Below are positions 17,538-26,701 of a stretch of DNA of 49,489 bases, piece by piece. The translations under genes and the position numbers were made by a program. The stretch is from Anaerolineales bacterium. GTDB taxonomy: Bacteria > Chloroflexota > Anaerolineae > Anaerolineales > UBA11858. The stretch lies in assembly GCA_016785015.1 (NCBI GenBank), contig JADHTJ010000017.1, positions 1-49,489 on the forward strand, read 5' to 3'. Numbering within the stretch: position 1 is the first letter of the stretch; the number at the start of each line of letters is the position of its first letter. The notes below the pieces were generated by a model. It had not been told where the DNA came from and ran no database searches. It worked only from the letters and a program-made list of their open reading frames with translations.

Positions 17538-20081
17538 TTAGCATTCACTATGTCCGCAGGCGTAACATTTCCTGCAGCCCTCCTCATTGACCAATGCCGC
17601 CTCCCCGCAATCAGGACACAGATCTCCGATTTTTAAGGAACGTTGAAGAGATTCGGCAGGTTCTTGACCATTACCATTTTCGGCTTCTCGCCAGGCATAC
17701 TCATCAAGAGAGTTCTCCAGGTACTCTCTCAGCGCTTGAGAGATTCCATCGGGCAGTGAGCGCACCCGGTTAGGGCCAAACCCTAATGGACGACCCCCAC
17801 CAATCCCAGAGAGCTGCAGCACGATCTCCTGCAGACGTTCGCGCGGTTCAATAGGTGAAGCTATTCGCAGCGTGTACGAAAGCAATCGACCAATCGCTTC
17901 AGAGACCGCGGCTGTGTCTGAACCGGCTTTAGCTGTATTAATGAAAACCTCGAAGGGCTGTTCTCCGCCGTTTTCATTAACGGTAACGAAAGCCTTACCT
18001 AATGGAGTGTTGACGTTATAGGTATACCCCCTCAATCGGCGCGGGCGCGGTTTTTTAGTTTGGTGCCAAATCGTCAACTGGGTTGCATCGGGTATGAGAG
18101 CAGCGCTACCATTTTCCTTCTCTTTGGCTGTAATCTTTGTCTCTAGAACAACCTTTTGACGAGAACCGGTAACATAAACTGTTATTCCTTTGCAACCTGA
18201 CTCCCAAGCCAGCTTGTAAGCCGTTGCAACATCTTCTTCCATGGCATCTTCAGGGAAGTTGATCGTCTTAGAGAGGCTATTGTCCACAAATGCTTGTAGG
18301 GCAGCTTGCATACGCACATGCTCGACAGCCGCGACATCTTGAGAAACAACAAATGTGTCACGCAAATGCTCTGGTACCATCTCGATACTCTGGCATGTTC
18401 CGCTTTCCAATACTTGCACAATTAGTCGTTGCCGTTCATCTTCTTCCAAACCTGCTTCGATCAGAGCCTTCTCAAAAAGTGGGCTGGTATATGTAAGTTT
18501 CAAATCCTTACCATTGTCATCAACATGGCGGATATATGCCAGCGCAAAAACCGGCTCGCAGCCATATCCTTCGCATCCAGCTACGGTGGCGATGGTGCCC
18601 GTGGGAGCGATTGTCGTCTGGGCTGCATTGCGGATTCCATGTTTGCGGATTCCTTCAACTAATTCTTCCCAATCCAACTCAGGTCGATCCCAATTTTGCT
18701 GGTATTCCACGATTGATTTCGGCGGTTCCCAGGTCAGATCGTCTGGATCATAAATACTCCCAGAAATTGCGGGGAAAGCGCCGCGAGTTTTTGCCAACTC
18801 AATGCTAGTTCGCATGGCATAGTAACGAACAAATTCCATCACCTGAGCAGCAAATTCCTGACCTTCCGGTGATCCATAGCGGATGCAAGCATGGTACATC
18901 AAATCGCCTAGCCCCATGATACCCAACCCAATCCGACGGGCGTTGAGAGCGGCTTCGCGTAATTCCGGCACATTTGGGACATAGGCATTGGCATCGACCA
19001 CGTTATCCAAAAAGCGAGTTGATAACTCAACAGTAGTCCGCAACTTCAACCAATCGACCGAGCCATCTGGCCCTAGGTGTTGGGCCAAATTAACCGATCC
19101 CAGACAGCAGTTCTCGTAAGGACCCAGGAATTGTTCGCCGCAAGGGTTAGTGGCTTCTAAATTGTATAACTGCGGAACAGGGTTTGCTCTATTAGCAGCG
19201 TCCAAGAAGAGGACACCCGGTTCACCATTGTGATGCGCCTGTGAGACGATCTTGTCGAACAATTCGCGTGCCCGAACCCGATTGTAAGTTTTGATGGGGA
19301 TACCAGCCGCTTCGGCCTGTTCAATGGTGCCGCTATACTTACGATAATCAGGATGATCGACATCTGGGAAACGAAGATCCCATAATTCATCACTCTCTAC
19401 AGCCTGCATGAAAGCGTCTGTAATGCCCACTGAGATGTTGAAATTCGTGATGGCGTTCTCATCTGTCTTGCAATTGATAAATTCATCAATATCGGGATGA
19501 TCTACGCGCAACACGGCCATGTTGGCACCGCGGCGAGTTCCACCCTGAGCGATCTCGCCAAAGGCCTTGTCATAAACACTCAAGAAACCTACCGGACCAG
19601 TCGCTCTACCTGAAGATGTTTTTATGATCGCTCCTGCGGGGCGCAAACGCGAAAAAGAAAAGCCATTCCCACCCCCGGTTTGTTGGATCAGAGCAGCATT
19701 GCGCAGGGTTTGAAAAATGCCGTCATGCCAACGTCCCATATCGTCACTAAGCGGCAGCACAAAACAGGCTGCCAATTGCCCCAGGGGAGTCCCTGCACCC
19801 GTGAAAGTTGGAGAGTTTGGTAGGAAGCGTTTTTCGGCAAGTAAATCATAAAATTGTCGTGCCACCGCAGAGGTATCCTCGCCCCATTCCTTCTCGACCT
19901 CGGCAATATGGTAAGCTACTCGCCAGAATGTGCCCTCAACTGTTTCTACTGTCTGCCCCTCACTGTCTCGACGCATATAGCGTCGCTTGAAAACCTGATA
20001 AGAATTATCCGTCAATGCCACCTGCTGGGTATCATCCGGTATGGGGGGCAATTTTATTTTGTCCACAGCTTTCAAAACCAT
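17538..20081 (-). CDS. nrdJ: Adenosylcobalamin-dependent ribonucleoside reductase (class II)
   Basis: 847 residues. Reduces ribonucleotides to deoxyribonucleotides using coenzyme B12 as radical source. Seen: [23 protein letters not shown] (active-site Cys and substrate loop), [16 protein letters not shown], the [23 protein letters not shown] radical-site region, and [23 protein letters not shown]. The last ~25 residues form a Cys-rich tail ([12 protein letters not shown]) probably used in reductant exchange or metal binding. A DUF/TSCPD-like region is at about 690-790. GGAG precedes ATG 20081. It follows nrdR by 63 bases and is presumably repressed by it. B12 dependence lets it work without oxygen. 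Confidence 0.96.
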   Translation of the reverse strand: MVLKAVDKIKLPPIPDDTQQVALTDNSYQVFKRRYMRRDSEGQTVETVEGTFWRVAYHIAEVEKEWGEDTSAVARQFYDLLAEKRFLPNSPTFTGAGTPLGQLAACFVLPLSDDMGRWHDGIFQTLRNAALIQQTGGGNGFSFSRLRPAGAIIKTSSGRATGPVGFLSVYDKAFGEIAQGGTRRGANMAVLRVDHPDIDEFINCKTDENAITNFNISVGITDAFMQAVESDELWDLRFPDVDHPDYRKYSGTIEQAEAAGIPIKTYNRVRARELFDKIVSQAHHNGEPGVLFLDAANRANPVPQLYNLEATNPCGEQFLGPYENCCLGSVNLAQHLGPDGSVDWLKLRTTVELSTRFLDNVVDANAYVPNVPELREAALNARRIGLGIMGLGDLMYHACIRYGSPEGQEFAAQVMEFVRYYAMRTSIELAKTRGAFPAISGSIYDPDDLTWEPPKSIVEYQQNWDRPELDWEELVEGIRKHGIRNAAQTTIAPTGTIATVAGCEGYGCEPVFALAYIRHVDDNGKDLKLTYTSPLFEKALIEAGLEEDERQRLIVQVLESGTCQSIEMVPEHLRDTFVVSQDVAAVEHVRMQAALQAFVDNSLSKTINFPEDAMEEDVATAYKLAWESGCKGITVYVTGSRQKVVLETKITAKEKENGSAALIPDATQLTIWHQTKKPRPRRLRGYTYNVNTPLGKAFVTVNENGGEQPFEVFINTAKAGSDTAAVSEAIGRLLSYTLRIASPIEPRERLQEIVLQLSGIGGGRPLGFGPNRVRSLPDGISQALREYLENSLDEYAWREAENGNGQEPAESLQRSLKIGDLCPDCGEAALVNEEGCRKCYACGHSEC

Positions 20082-20144
20082 TAATCACTCCTCTGACGAT
20101 AAGGTCTCTTACACGTTCGACCCCCCAACTATATTCTCACCTGA

Positions 20145-20597
20145 TTAATTCGTTTCCAACAATCGATCAATCACAGTGCGGATGGATTTCAGATCATCCA
20201 ACCCCAAATAAACAATTGCGTAACGGATGTAGGCGATGTGGTCTAACTCTTTCAATCCGGCAATAACCATATCCCCCACAACCCTCGAAGATACTTCTGC
20301 CTTTCCCAAGGCTTGTAATGACGCCTCAATCTCCCCAGCTAAGCGCTCAATATCAGCCGCTGATACAGGTCTTTTGGCACACGATATATGAATACCCCGT
20401 AGCAATTTTTCGCGCTCAAAAACTTCTCGGTTGCCATCCTCTTTGATTAGCAGAGGGGTTGCCAAAATAGGGCGTTCATAAGAACTAAATCTCTGGCCGC
20501 AGTGCAGGCATTCTCGACGACGACGAACACCACCACGTTTATCTTTTGTAGTATCAATTACACGAGAACGTTCATTCTGACAATAAGGACAAAGCAT
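20145..20597 (-). CDS. nrdR: Transcriptional repressor NrdR
   Basis: 150 residues from ATG 20597, exactly the usual NrdR length; a longer in-frame ATG at 20687 would add 30 residues overlapping the leader palindrome and promoter and is rejected. N-terminal zinc ribbon with CPYC (3-6) and CLHCGQRFSSYE, then an ATP-cone domain. NrdR senses dATP/ATP and represses ribonucleotide reductase genes; nrdJ follows in the same direction. The C-terminus DLKSIRTVIDRLLE is typical. Its leader carries the perfect palindrome at 20613-20640. Confidence 0.95.
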   Translation of the reverse strand: MLCPYCQNERSRVIDTTKDKRGGVRRRRECLHCGQRFSSYERPILATPLLIKEDGNREVFEREKLLRGIHISCAKRPVSAADIERLAGEIEASLQALGKAEVSSRVVGDMVIAGLKELDHIAYIRYAIVYLGLDDLKSIRTVIDRLLETN

Positions 20598-20612
20598 ATA
20601 GAAATTCCACGG

Positions 20613-20640
20613 GTCATACCCCCATATATGGGGGTATGAC
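20613..20640. promoter_or_regulatory. Perfect 28-bp palindrome in the nrdR-nrdJ leader
   Basis: Every base from 20613 to 20640 is matched by its complement about the centre at 20626/20627: GTCATACCCCC then ATATAT then GGGGGTATGAC. It starts 16 bases upstream of the nrdR ATG and about 38 bases downstream of the -10. The central C-x-ATATAT-x-G resembles the known NrdR-box core (CwATATATwG), with C/G where the box has A/T. It could be an operator for NrdR autoregulation or an RNA hairpin. Confidence 0.65.
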
Positions 20641-20677
20641 GTTACAATAGCCATACATGTGGCGGTTACGGGAATAC

Positions 20678-20706
20678 ATTTTAGCACGCTTGATCTATAA
20701 GTGCAA
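20678..20706 (-). promoter_or_regulatory. Sigma70-type promoter of nrdR-nrdJ
   Basis: On the minus strand TTGCAC (20701-20706), an exact 17-base spacer, then TAAAAT (20678-20683). The predicted transcription start is about 75 bases before the nrdR ATG. Both hexamers are close to consensus. Confidence 0.6.
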
Positions 20707-20831
20707 GCAAACCAAAGTACTAATTCCTTAAAATATTTGAATCTTTAAGACTCGGGAGAATATTGGAATCCTTCGAGCGTGATGCCAATTTCCAAGGTTA
20801 TTCTATATCCAACGGAATGCTTAAACCCAAA

Positions 20832-20859
20832 CTCCCCGCCCGAAAGCATTCGCGGGGAG
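20832..20859 (-). terminator. Probable terminator after ftsZ
   Basis: CTCCCCGC (20832-20839) pairs with GCGGGGAG (20852-20859) across a 12-base loop. On the minus strand the stem is followed by TTTGGGTTT, a weak T-rich tail. It lies about 77 bases after the ftsZ stop and would end the dcw transcript before the nrdR promoter. Confidence 0.6.
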
Positions 20860-20935
20860 CCTGGGGTAAACAGACAGTTAGAAATTTCTGGGAGGAGGGC
20901 CAGATATCTCTAATATTCAATAAATTGGTGAATAC

Positions 20936-22039
20936 CTACTTATCAGAGCGGACCCGATTTCGTAGGAATGTGGGGATATCTAAATCTTCTGTATTTAGAG
21001 TACGCGGCGCAAATTCTCCGTGTTCGTCTTTCGCTGGTGTAATCTCGCGAGGTCGAAGAGCACGCTCCATAATATTGCGCGGCATACCCGTTCTTTCGAA
21101 GCCAGTAGCGATGACCGTAATGCGTAAGTTCTCACCCATATCTGGGTCGATCACCGCGCCGAAGATTAAGTTAACATCGGGATGCGCGGTTTCTTTGATG
21201 ATTGCGGCGGCCTGGTTGACTTCGAAAAGGGTCAGTCCTGGACCACCGGTCACATTGAAGAGAATACCGCGAGCACCATCGATGGTGATATCGAGCAGCT
21301 GGCTGGAGATGGCTTGCTCAGCGGCATCGCGAGCTCGTTCGTCGCCCGAGGCTGTGCCCACAGCCATCAATGCTGCTCCGCCTTCAGACATGATCGTGCG
21401 TACATCGGCGAAGTCGAGGTTGATCAAGCCAGGGATGGTGATCAATTCTGAAATGCCCTGGATACCCTGGCGCAGAACATCGTCAGCCACCTTGAACGCA
21501 TCTTGCAAAGAAGAACGTTTATCTACAATTTGCAGCAGGCGGTCATTGGGGATCACGATGAGCGTATCAGCGTGCTCCTTGAGACCAGAGATACCTGCTT
21601 CAGCAGATTTGTTGCGGCGCGCGCCCTCGAAGGTGAACGGACGAGTAACAACACCGATAGTCAGAGCACCAATCTCACGAGCTATCTGTGAAATCACGGG
21701 GGAAGCGCCGGTTCCTGTACCGCCACCAATTCCAGCAGTAACAAAAACCATATCGGAGCCCTTGAGCACATTGTAAAGCTCTTCAGCAGACTCCTCTGCA
21801 GCCTTGCGCCCTACTTCAGGGTCACCACCTGAACCAAGACCGCGCGTTAACTTATCGCCAATCCGAACACGGATCGACGCTTTCGATAGCGCCAATGCCT
21901 GAGCGTCCGTATTGACAGCGATGAATTCAACACCCTGCAATCCCTCTTCGATCATTCGATCGACGGCATTACAGCCTCCACCGCCAACACCAACCACTTT
22001 AATGCGTGCAAATGATTCTGGTTGATTCATTGTTTGCAT
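20936..22039 (-). CDS. ftsZ: Cell division GTPase FtsZ
   Basis: 367 residues. Tubulin-like GTPase that forms the division ring. GTP-binding G-box GGGTGTG is at residues 105-111, NTDAQAL at 43-49, and the C-terminal conserved peptide DIPTFLRNR that binds FtsA is at about 352-360. The linker before it is short (about 25 residues). ATG 22039 has AGGAGG eight bases upstream; a second in-frame ATG at 22030 is too far from it. Separated from ftsA by a 148-base gap holding a possible extended -10 (GGTAAAAT near 22130), so ftsZ may also have its own promoter. Last gene of the dcw cluster. Confidence 0.97.
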   Translation of the reverse strand: MQTMNQPESFARIKVVGVGGGGCNAVDRMIEEGLQGVEFIAVNTDAQALALSKASIRVRIGDKLTRGLGSGGDPEVGRKAAEESAEELYNVLKGSDMVFVTAGIGGGTGTGASPVISQIAREIGALTIGVVTRPFTFEGARRNKSAEAGISGLKEHADTLIVIPNDRLLQIVDKRSSLQDAFKVADDVLRQGIQGISELITIPGLINLDFADVRTIMSEGGAALMAVGTASGDERARDAAEQAISSQLLDITIDGARGILFNVTGGPGLTLFEVNQAAAIIKETAHPDVNLIFGAVIDPDMGENLRITVIATGFERTGMPRNIMERALRPREITPAKDEHGEFAPRTLNTEDLDIPTFLRNRVRSDK

Positions 22040-22187
22040 TTTTGAATCCTCCTCGATTCACCCTTGAAAAGCACCTTTTGCGTTCACTAATGCTTCTGTT
22101 TCGCAGCAAAATGCCACTTTCACAAGGATTCCTCCATTTTACCAAACGTCATAAAACTAAACACTTTATTTACCTTAAAATAAACGA

Positions 22188-23447
22188 TTACGGCAATAAA
22201 CGCCGCAGCCAATCTTTCATTTTCTTCCAATCCATATCGCTGCCTATTTGCACAGGAAGGGGACGCCGAGGCCGGTGAGCTTCGAAAGTATTTACAAACT
22301 CGCTCATCAACACCGCCCAGCGCAATAGCCCAACGCTAGTGGCGTACGCAGGAGAGTGCAATTGATCTACCATACCAATCAAATCCTTTGGCTGAGCAAC
22401 TTGCACTGGCATACCCAACACTTTTTTAGCCAATTGTCGAATCCCAGGAAGGGCGCTGACTCCTCCAGTCAACACCATCCCAGCGGGGAGTAAGCTATCA
22501 TAACCAGAGCGTTTGATCTCTTGCACTACCAGGCTGAAAATCTCTTCAACTCGTGCTTCAATAATATGCGCCAACTCTCGGCGGTTGATTGTTACTGGAT
22601 TCTCTTCACCAAACGGATGAATATAAAATGCCTCTTCTTCATTTACTTGAGATTCAAGTGCGAACCCGTGCTGGAGTTTGATCTCCTCGGCATGGTTGAC
22701 AGGCAAATGCAACCCATGGGCGATATCGGATGTAATATGGTTTCCACCAACGCCCAGAACCATGGTGTGCCAAACATCGCCATCAATATAGATGGCCATA
22801 TCGGTTGTGCCACCGCCAATATCACAGACCACAACGCCCATCTCTCGCTCTGAATCCGAGAGCACGACTTCAGCAGAAGCCAGGGGGTTGAGCACAAATT
22901 GACTGGCCCCTACCCCTGCCGCCGCGACAGCCTGCCGCAAATTTTCCACAACTGCCGCCGATGCTGTGATCACATGCGTTTCAACCTCTAAACGATAGCC
23001 GTGCATCCCCACAGGATTGCGAATGCCTCCCTGGCCGTCAACCACAAATCCACGTTGGATGACATGGATCAATTCACGGTTGTGAGGGATTGTCACCGCT
23101 CGAGCTGCCTCAACAGCCCGTACCACATCTTCGTTATCGATCGTTCGCCCTGAGATTCCCACAACACCCTGACTGTTCTCTGATGATACATCCGTGCAAG
23201 ACATACTCACCAAAGCAGATTCAATCTCTAGCCCAGAAGTTCGTTCGGCCTTTTCGATCGAACGCGCAATTGCTTTCCCAGCAGCATCCATATCGACCAC
23301 TGAGCCTTTACGCATCCCTTTTGAAGGCTCAATACCCACACCAAGAATACGCACCTGCTGCTCGTTCTCCATACGAGCAACCAGCGTACAGGTTTTCGTC
23401 GTGCCTACATCAATTCCAACAATAATCGGCGCATCCATAATTTTCAA
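22188..23447 (-). CDS. ftsA: Cell division protein FtsA
   Basis: 419 residues. Actin-like ATPase that tethers FtsZ to the membrane. Phosphate-1 loop GIDVGTTKTCTLVA near residues 10-22, phosphate-2 VVCDIGGGTTDMAIY, and the adenosine motif GMVLTGGVSALPG are visible, and the SHS2 (1C) domain lies between them. The C-terminal end WKKMKDWLRRLLP is an amphipathic membrane-targeting helix. The start overlaps the ftsQ stop by four bases (ATGA), indicating translational coupling. Confidence 0.97.
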   Translation of the reverse strand: MKIMDAPIIVGIDVGTTKTCTLVARMENEQQVRILGVGIEPSKGMRKGSVVDMDAAGKAIARSIEKAERTSGLEIESALVSMSCTDVSSENSQGVVGISGRTIDNEDVVRAVEAARAVTIPHNRELIHVIQRGFVVDGQGGIRNPVGMHGYRLEVETHVITASAAVVENLRQAVAAAGVGASQFVLNPLASAEVVLSDSEREMGVVVCDIGGGTTDMAIYIDGDVWHTMVLGVGGNHITSDIAHGLHLPVNHAEEIKLQHGFALESQVNEEEAFYIHPFGEENPVTINRRELAHIIEARVEEIFSLVVQEIKRSGYDSLLPAGMVLTGGVSALPGIRQLAKKVLGMPVQVAQPKDLIGMVDQLHSPAYATSVGLLRWAVLMSEFVNTFEAHRPRRPLPVQIGSDMDWKKMKDWLRRLLP

Positions 23448-24445
23448 CGCTCCGGGCGATAATAAGGTGCATGCAGGTACTCTACACTTATCATTGCTGG
23501 CTTTATTCCTTCTCCTTTCAATCGTTTTACTGCGGCGTCATACATGGCTAATTTCATCTCCATTTCTTCGCTCGCAGTCTGTACTCCAAAATACACCACC
23601 CACCCTCGTGGATCATGCCATCCAAATCCATGAGGATTGTTGAAGACTATCGGAGACCCGTCGGGAACATGTTCACTCAAAGATAAAATTGACTCCACTG
23701 TCTCTGGAAACATGAGCACCTGAAGGGCATTGATACCCTCATCCGTGGATTCTTCTTCCAAAACTATCGGTGCGGGGGGTGAGGCTGTTGCCACTACCCG
23801 AACCAGATTATCTGCCTCCCCGCGCTGCGGGAATGAGATTCCCTGGGCATCTACCCATTGCGTGGTTGTACCTTGTTCCCAAATCAATATTGGTTCTCTT
23901 TCTTCAATCTCTACTTCTACTCTAGCCGGAAAACCTATTCGCACGGAAGCAAACACAATTCCCGGAAAGGTGTCCACAATTCGATCTTCTAATTTCTCTG
24001 GTTCAACCGAAAAAATTTGTTCGTTGTGAACGAGCATAGAACGACTGATCGTTTCTGTCGAGAATCGAGCAAGACCATCAATTTGCACATTATGTACCCG
24101 ATACGTTGGCGAGTTGAACACATAATATAGAGCAGCGCCAAGAAGCAACACCAAAAGGAACGAAAGTAGTCGCCATCCAAATTGCACTGTGGGAAGGGCG
24201 GGCAAACGCACCTCAACCCCTGGGGTGGGTAAAGCGACATCATAGCGTCGTTTTACGCGTTTCTTTTTCTTCTTCGGGCGCTTTGCAGCATTATCCACAC
24301 GGTTCCCGCGCACCATAACTGGGGGATTCCCGCGCCCAGCATCACTCTGCTTACGACGGCGTTTGGGCGCAGAGGATTTACTCCCATTTTGGCGTTTCGT
24401 CCGGACACGGTCTGCCCGGGTATTGGACTGCTTCTTTTTCATCAT
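23444..24445 (-). CDS. ftsQ: Cell division protein FtsQ/DivIB
   Basis: 333 residues. A strongly basic cytoplasmic N-terminus (about 1-85, many Lys/Arg, e.g. KKKKKRVKRRYD) is longer than in most homologues. One membrane helix lies at about 92-110 (LLSFLLVLLLGAALYYVF), then a POTRA domain (YRVHNVQIDGLARFSTETISRSM) and the FtsQ beta domain. Divisome scaffold linking FtsA-side and septal wall synthesis proteins. Starts three bases after ddl and overlaps ftsA. Confidence 0.93.
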   Translation of the reverse strand: MMKKKQSNTRADRVRTKRQNGSKSSAPKRRRKQSDAGRGNPPVMVRGNRVDNAAKRPKKKKKRVKRRYDVALPTPGVEVRLPALPTVQFGWRLLSFLLVLLLGAALYYVFNSPTYRVHNVQIDGLARFSTETISRSMLVHNEQIFSVEPEKLEDRIVDTFPGIVFASVRIGFPARVEVEIEEREPILIWEQGTTTQWVDAQGISFPQRGEADNLVRVVATASPPAPIVLEEESTDEGINALQVLMFPETVESILSLSEHVPDGSPIVFNNPHGFGWHDPRGWVVYFGVQTASEEMEMKLAMYDAAVKRLKGEGIKPAMISVEYLHAPYYRPER

Positions 24446-24448
24446 CTC

Positions 24449-25561
24449 CTATCGTTCATAGCGCCATTCGGTGCGATCGCGCTCAGCGCGTCGTTCCAAA
24501 GCCAATTCGATCAAGCGATCAACCAATTCAGGGTACGACAATCCACTGGCTTCCCAAAGTTTGGGATACATGCTGATCTGCGTAAACCCTGGAATAGTGT
24601 TGACCTCGTTGAGGTAAACCTCACCACTGTCTTTGTCTAACAAAAAGTCAACCCGCGCCATTCCAGCGCAATCAATGGCTTGATATGCTTTTACGGCGAT
24701 AAGTTGCATTTCTTCAGCCGTTGCGGAGGGAATTTCTGCAGGAATAAAAGCCTCTGAGCGATTATCATGATACTTGGCATCATATGAGTAGAACTCTGCC
24801 GCGGGCCGAATTTCACCTGGGATAGACGCCTGGGGGTTATCATTCCCTAAAACACTCAGCTCAATTTCGCGAGCATTGATACCTTGTTCAACCAAAACTC
24901 GGCGATCAAAACGCGCTGCATCCATCAAACCTTCGAGCAGATCTGAGCGATTTGAACACTTGCTCACTCCCACAGACGAACCCATGTTGGCAGGTTTCAC
25001 AAAAACTGGGTACTCGGACATTTTTTCAGCATCGTCCAGAATGGCATCCATTCCAGTCTCAAATTCACTACGTAAAACGATGATTCCATCAACCACGGGA
25101 ATATCGTTGGCTTGCATGACTGCCTTAAAGACGCCCTTGTCCATGCCAACTGAGGCACCCAAAACCCCGGCTCCGACATAAGCCGCATTAGCCATCTCGA
25201 GCATACCTTGCAAGGTACCATCTTCGCCGAAGGTCCCATGTAATATTGGAAAAAGCACATCAAAATCTTGTAAATGCTGAATAGTTTCGCCTTTATCATC
25301 CGAATGAATGGCGTAGATACCACTGCGATTGGGATCAGGCAGCATGGTCACAGGGGTAAGATGGTCGGTTTTGCCGTTCACAAAGCTGTCCAACACATTC
25401 TCTCCTACTAACCAGGTTCCATCATGGGTGATACCAATTTCAGTGACTAAATACTTATCAAGATCGAGCGCAGCTAGGACAGAACGCGCCGACATTAGGG
25501 AAACTTCATGCTCTCCCGAACGACCGCCAAATATAACGCCTACTTTCAATTTATCTGTCAT
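24449..25561 (-). CDS. ddl: D-alanine--D-alanine ligase
   Basis: 370 residues from ATG 25561, four bases after the murB stop; an upstream in-frame TTG at 25576 inside murB is less likely. ATP-grasp enzyme making the D-Ala-D-Ala dipeptide. Seen: VGVIFGGRSGEHEVSLMSA at the N-terminus, HGTFGEDGTLQGMLE, FVKPANMGSSVGVSK, and the metal-binding EVNTIPGFTQISMYPKL near the C-terminus. Tyr in place of the ligase-type loop could not be assessed for D-Ala-D-Lac preference. Tightly packed between murB and ftsQ. Confidence 0.96.
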   Translation of the reverse strand: MTDKLKVGVIFGGRSGEHEVSLMSARSVLAALDLDKYLVTEIGITHDGTWLVGENVLDSFVNGKTDHLTPVTMLPDPNRSGIYAIHSDDKGETIQHLQDFDVLFPILHGTFGEDGTLQGMLEMANAAYVGAGVLGASVGMDKGVFKAVMQANDIPVVDGIIVLRSEFETGMDAILDDAEKMSEYPVFVKPANMGSSVGVSKCSNRSDLLEGLMDAARFDRRVLVEQGINAREIELSVLGNDNPQASIPGEIRPAAEFYSYDAKYHDNRSEAFIPAEIPSATAEEMQLIAVKAYQAIDCAGMARVDFLLDKDSGEVYLNEVNTIPGFTQISMYPKLWEASGLSYPELVDRLIELALERRAERDRTEWRYER

Positions 25562-25565
25562 AAAC

Positions 25566-26510
25566 CTATTTTCCAATAGCCAAATTCCAATCTCCAGCTA
25601 GCTCAATTTCCAACTCAAGATTGACATCAAATTTCTTAGACACAGTATCCCGTGCAAACACAATCAGTTTGTAAATGTCTGTCGCAGAAGCATCTCCATG
25701 ATTGATGAAAAAATTAGCATGCAAGGGGCTGATTTCGGCTTGACCGACACGAGTACCTTTGATACCAGATTCATCTATCAAACGTCCAGCATAATCGCCA
25801 GGAGGGTTTTTGAACATTGAGCCCATACTTGCTCCAGGAGGTTGTGTCTGGTGACGGAATGCAGAAAACTCATCCATTTGCCGCTGAACTTCCTCGGCAA
25901 AACTATGCTCCAGAGAGAAACTCGCTGCCAAAATTACATCTGGCAAATTTTCGCGCTTCAATCGGCTGGTGCGATAGGAGTAATCCATCTCTTCAGTCGT
26001 CCAATTTTCTTTGCGTCCGTCTTGATGCAAGATTTCTGCCATTTCCAAGCAGCCTGCCACATCTCCACCATGAGCGCCTGCATTGCCGAACACGGCGCCA
26101 CCAACAGTTCCTGGAATTCCTGCCGCCCACTCCAAGCCAGATAACCCTTTGTTTGCTGCCCTTCGGGCCAAACTGCCAAAATTGGCACCTGATTCTGCCC
26201 AAACAGCAGGATGCGAAGCATCTTCATCGAATCTGATCTCACGCGCCCGGTTGAAAATTACCACGTCCCTTACACCTTCGTCACTAACTAATACATTTGA
26301 TCCACCGCCGAGAATGAGATAAGGGATAACTTTGGCCCATAGTTCTTTCGCGGTCATTTCTAATTCTTTTGCTGAATTAACCGTGATGAGAACATCGGCA
26401 AGACCACCTACCCGGGCAGCCGTATAGCGCGCTAAAGGCACATCCGTTTGCATGTTATCGCCAAAAATGGAGCGCAAGCTATCGAGAGGTAAGGTGGTTA
26501 CAGGGATCAT
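25566..26510 (-). CDS. murB: UDP-N-acetylenolpyruvoylglucosamine reductase MurB
   Basis: 314 residues. FAD enzyme that reduces UDP-GlcNAc-enolpyruvate to UDP-MurNAc with NADPH. Seen: YTAARVGGLADVLITV, ILGGGSNVLVSDEGV, GIPGTVGGAVFGNAGAHGG (FAD site), GSMFKNPPGDYAGRLID with catalytic Ser region, and HANFFINHGDASATDI. Starts eight bases after the small unknown gene, and ddl begins four bases after its stop. Confidence 0.96.
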   Translation of the reverse strand: MIPVTTLPLDSLRSIFGDNMQTDVPLARYTAARVGGLADVLITVNSAKELEMTAKELWAKVIPYLILGGGSNVLVSDEGVRDVVIFNRAREIRFDEDASHPAVWAESGANFGSLARRAANKGLSGLEWAAGIPGTVGGAVFGNAGAHGGDVAGCLEMAEILHQDGRKENWTTEEMDYSYRTSRLKRENLPDVILAASFSLEHSFAEEVQRQMDEFSAFRHQTQPPGASMGSMFKNPPGDYAGRLIDESGIKGTRVGQAEISPLHANFFINHGDASATDIYKLIVFARDTVSKKFDVNLELEIELAGDWNLAIGK

Positions 26511-26518
26511 ATAAATTT

Positions 26519-26701
26519 CTAGATGGCTTTTACTTGATCAATGATTTTTTGTATCAATTCCTCGGTGAAGAACAGACTCGCCTGCGATCTTGATTTCTGC
26601 TTTTTACGATCTGGCTTCTGAGCCAGTTTCATTGTGCTTTCCAAGCGTAAGGCAGAAATTGTCAACGTTTCAGATTCGAAGTTGCGTTTTGTCTTGGTCA
26701 T
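26519..26701 (-). CDS. Small basic protein of unknown function inside the dcw cluster
   Basis: 60 residues, predicted strongly basic in the middle (KPDRKKQKSRSQ), with no signal or membrane segment. The C-terminus FTEELIQKIIDQVKAI is a possible amphipathic helix. I do not recognise it. The start codon overlaps the murC stop as ATGA, and the stop lies eight bases before murB, the same spacing style as its neighbours, which argues for a real gene rather than chance. No ortholog known to me sits here in standard dcw clusters. Confidence 0.65.
   Translation of the reverse strand: MTKTKRNFESETLTISALRLESTMKLAQKPDRKKQKSRSQASLFFTEELIQKIIDQVKAI

Noticed and set aside
20598-20687. 30-residue N-terminal extension of NrdR
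   Set aside because: Would run through the palindrome and -10 region; NrdR family proteins start at MLCPYC.
20763-21776. 337-codon plus-strand open frame antisense to ftsZ
   Set aside because: Lies opposite ftsZ, lacks a ribosome binding site and has Ser/Arg-rich shadow composition; ftsZ on the other strand is unmistakable.
23194-23643. 149-codon plus-strand frame over the ftsA/ftsQ junction
   Set aside because: Shadow of ftsA and ftsQ; no ribosome binding site.
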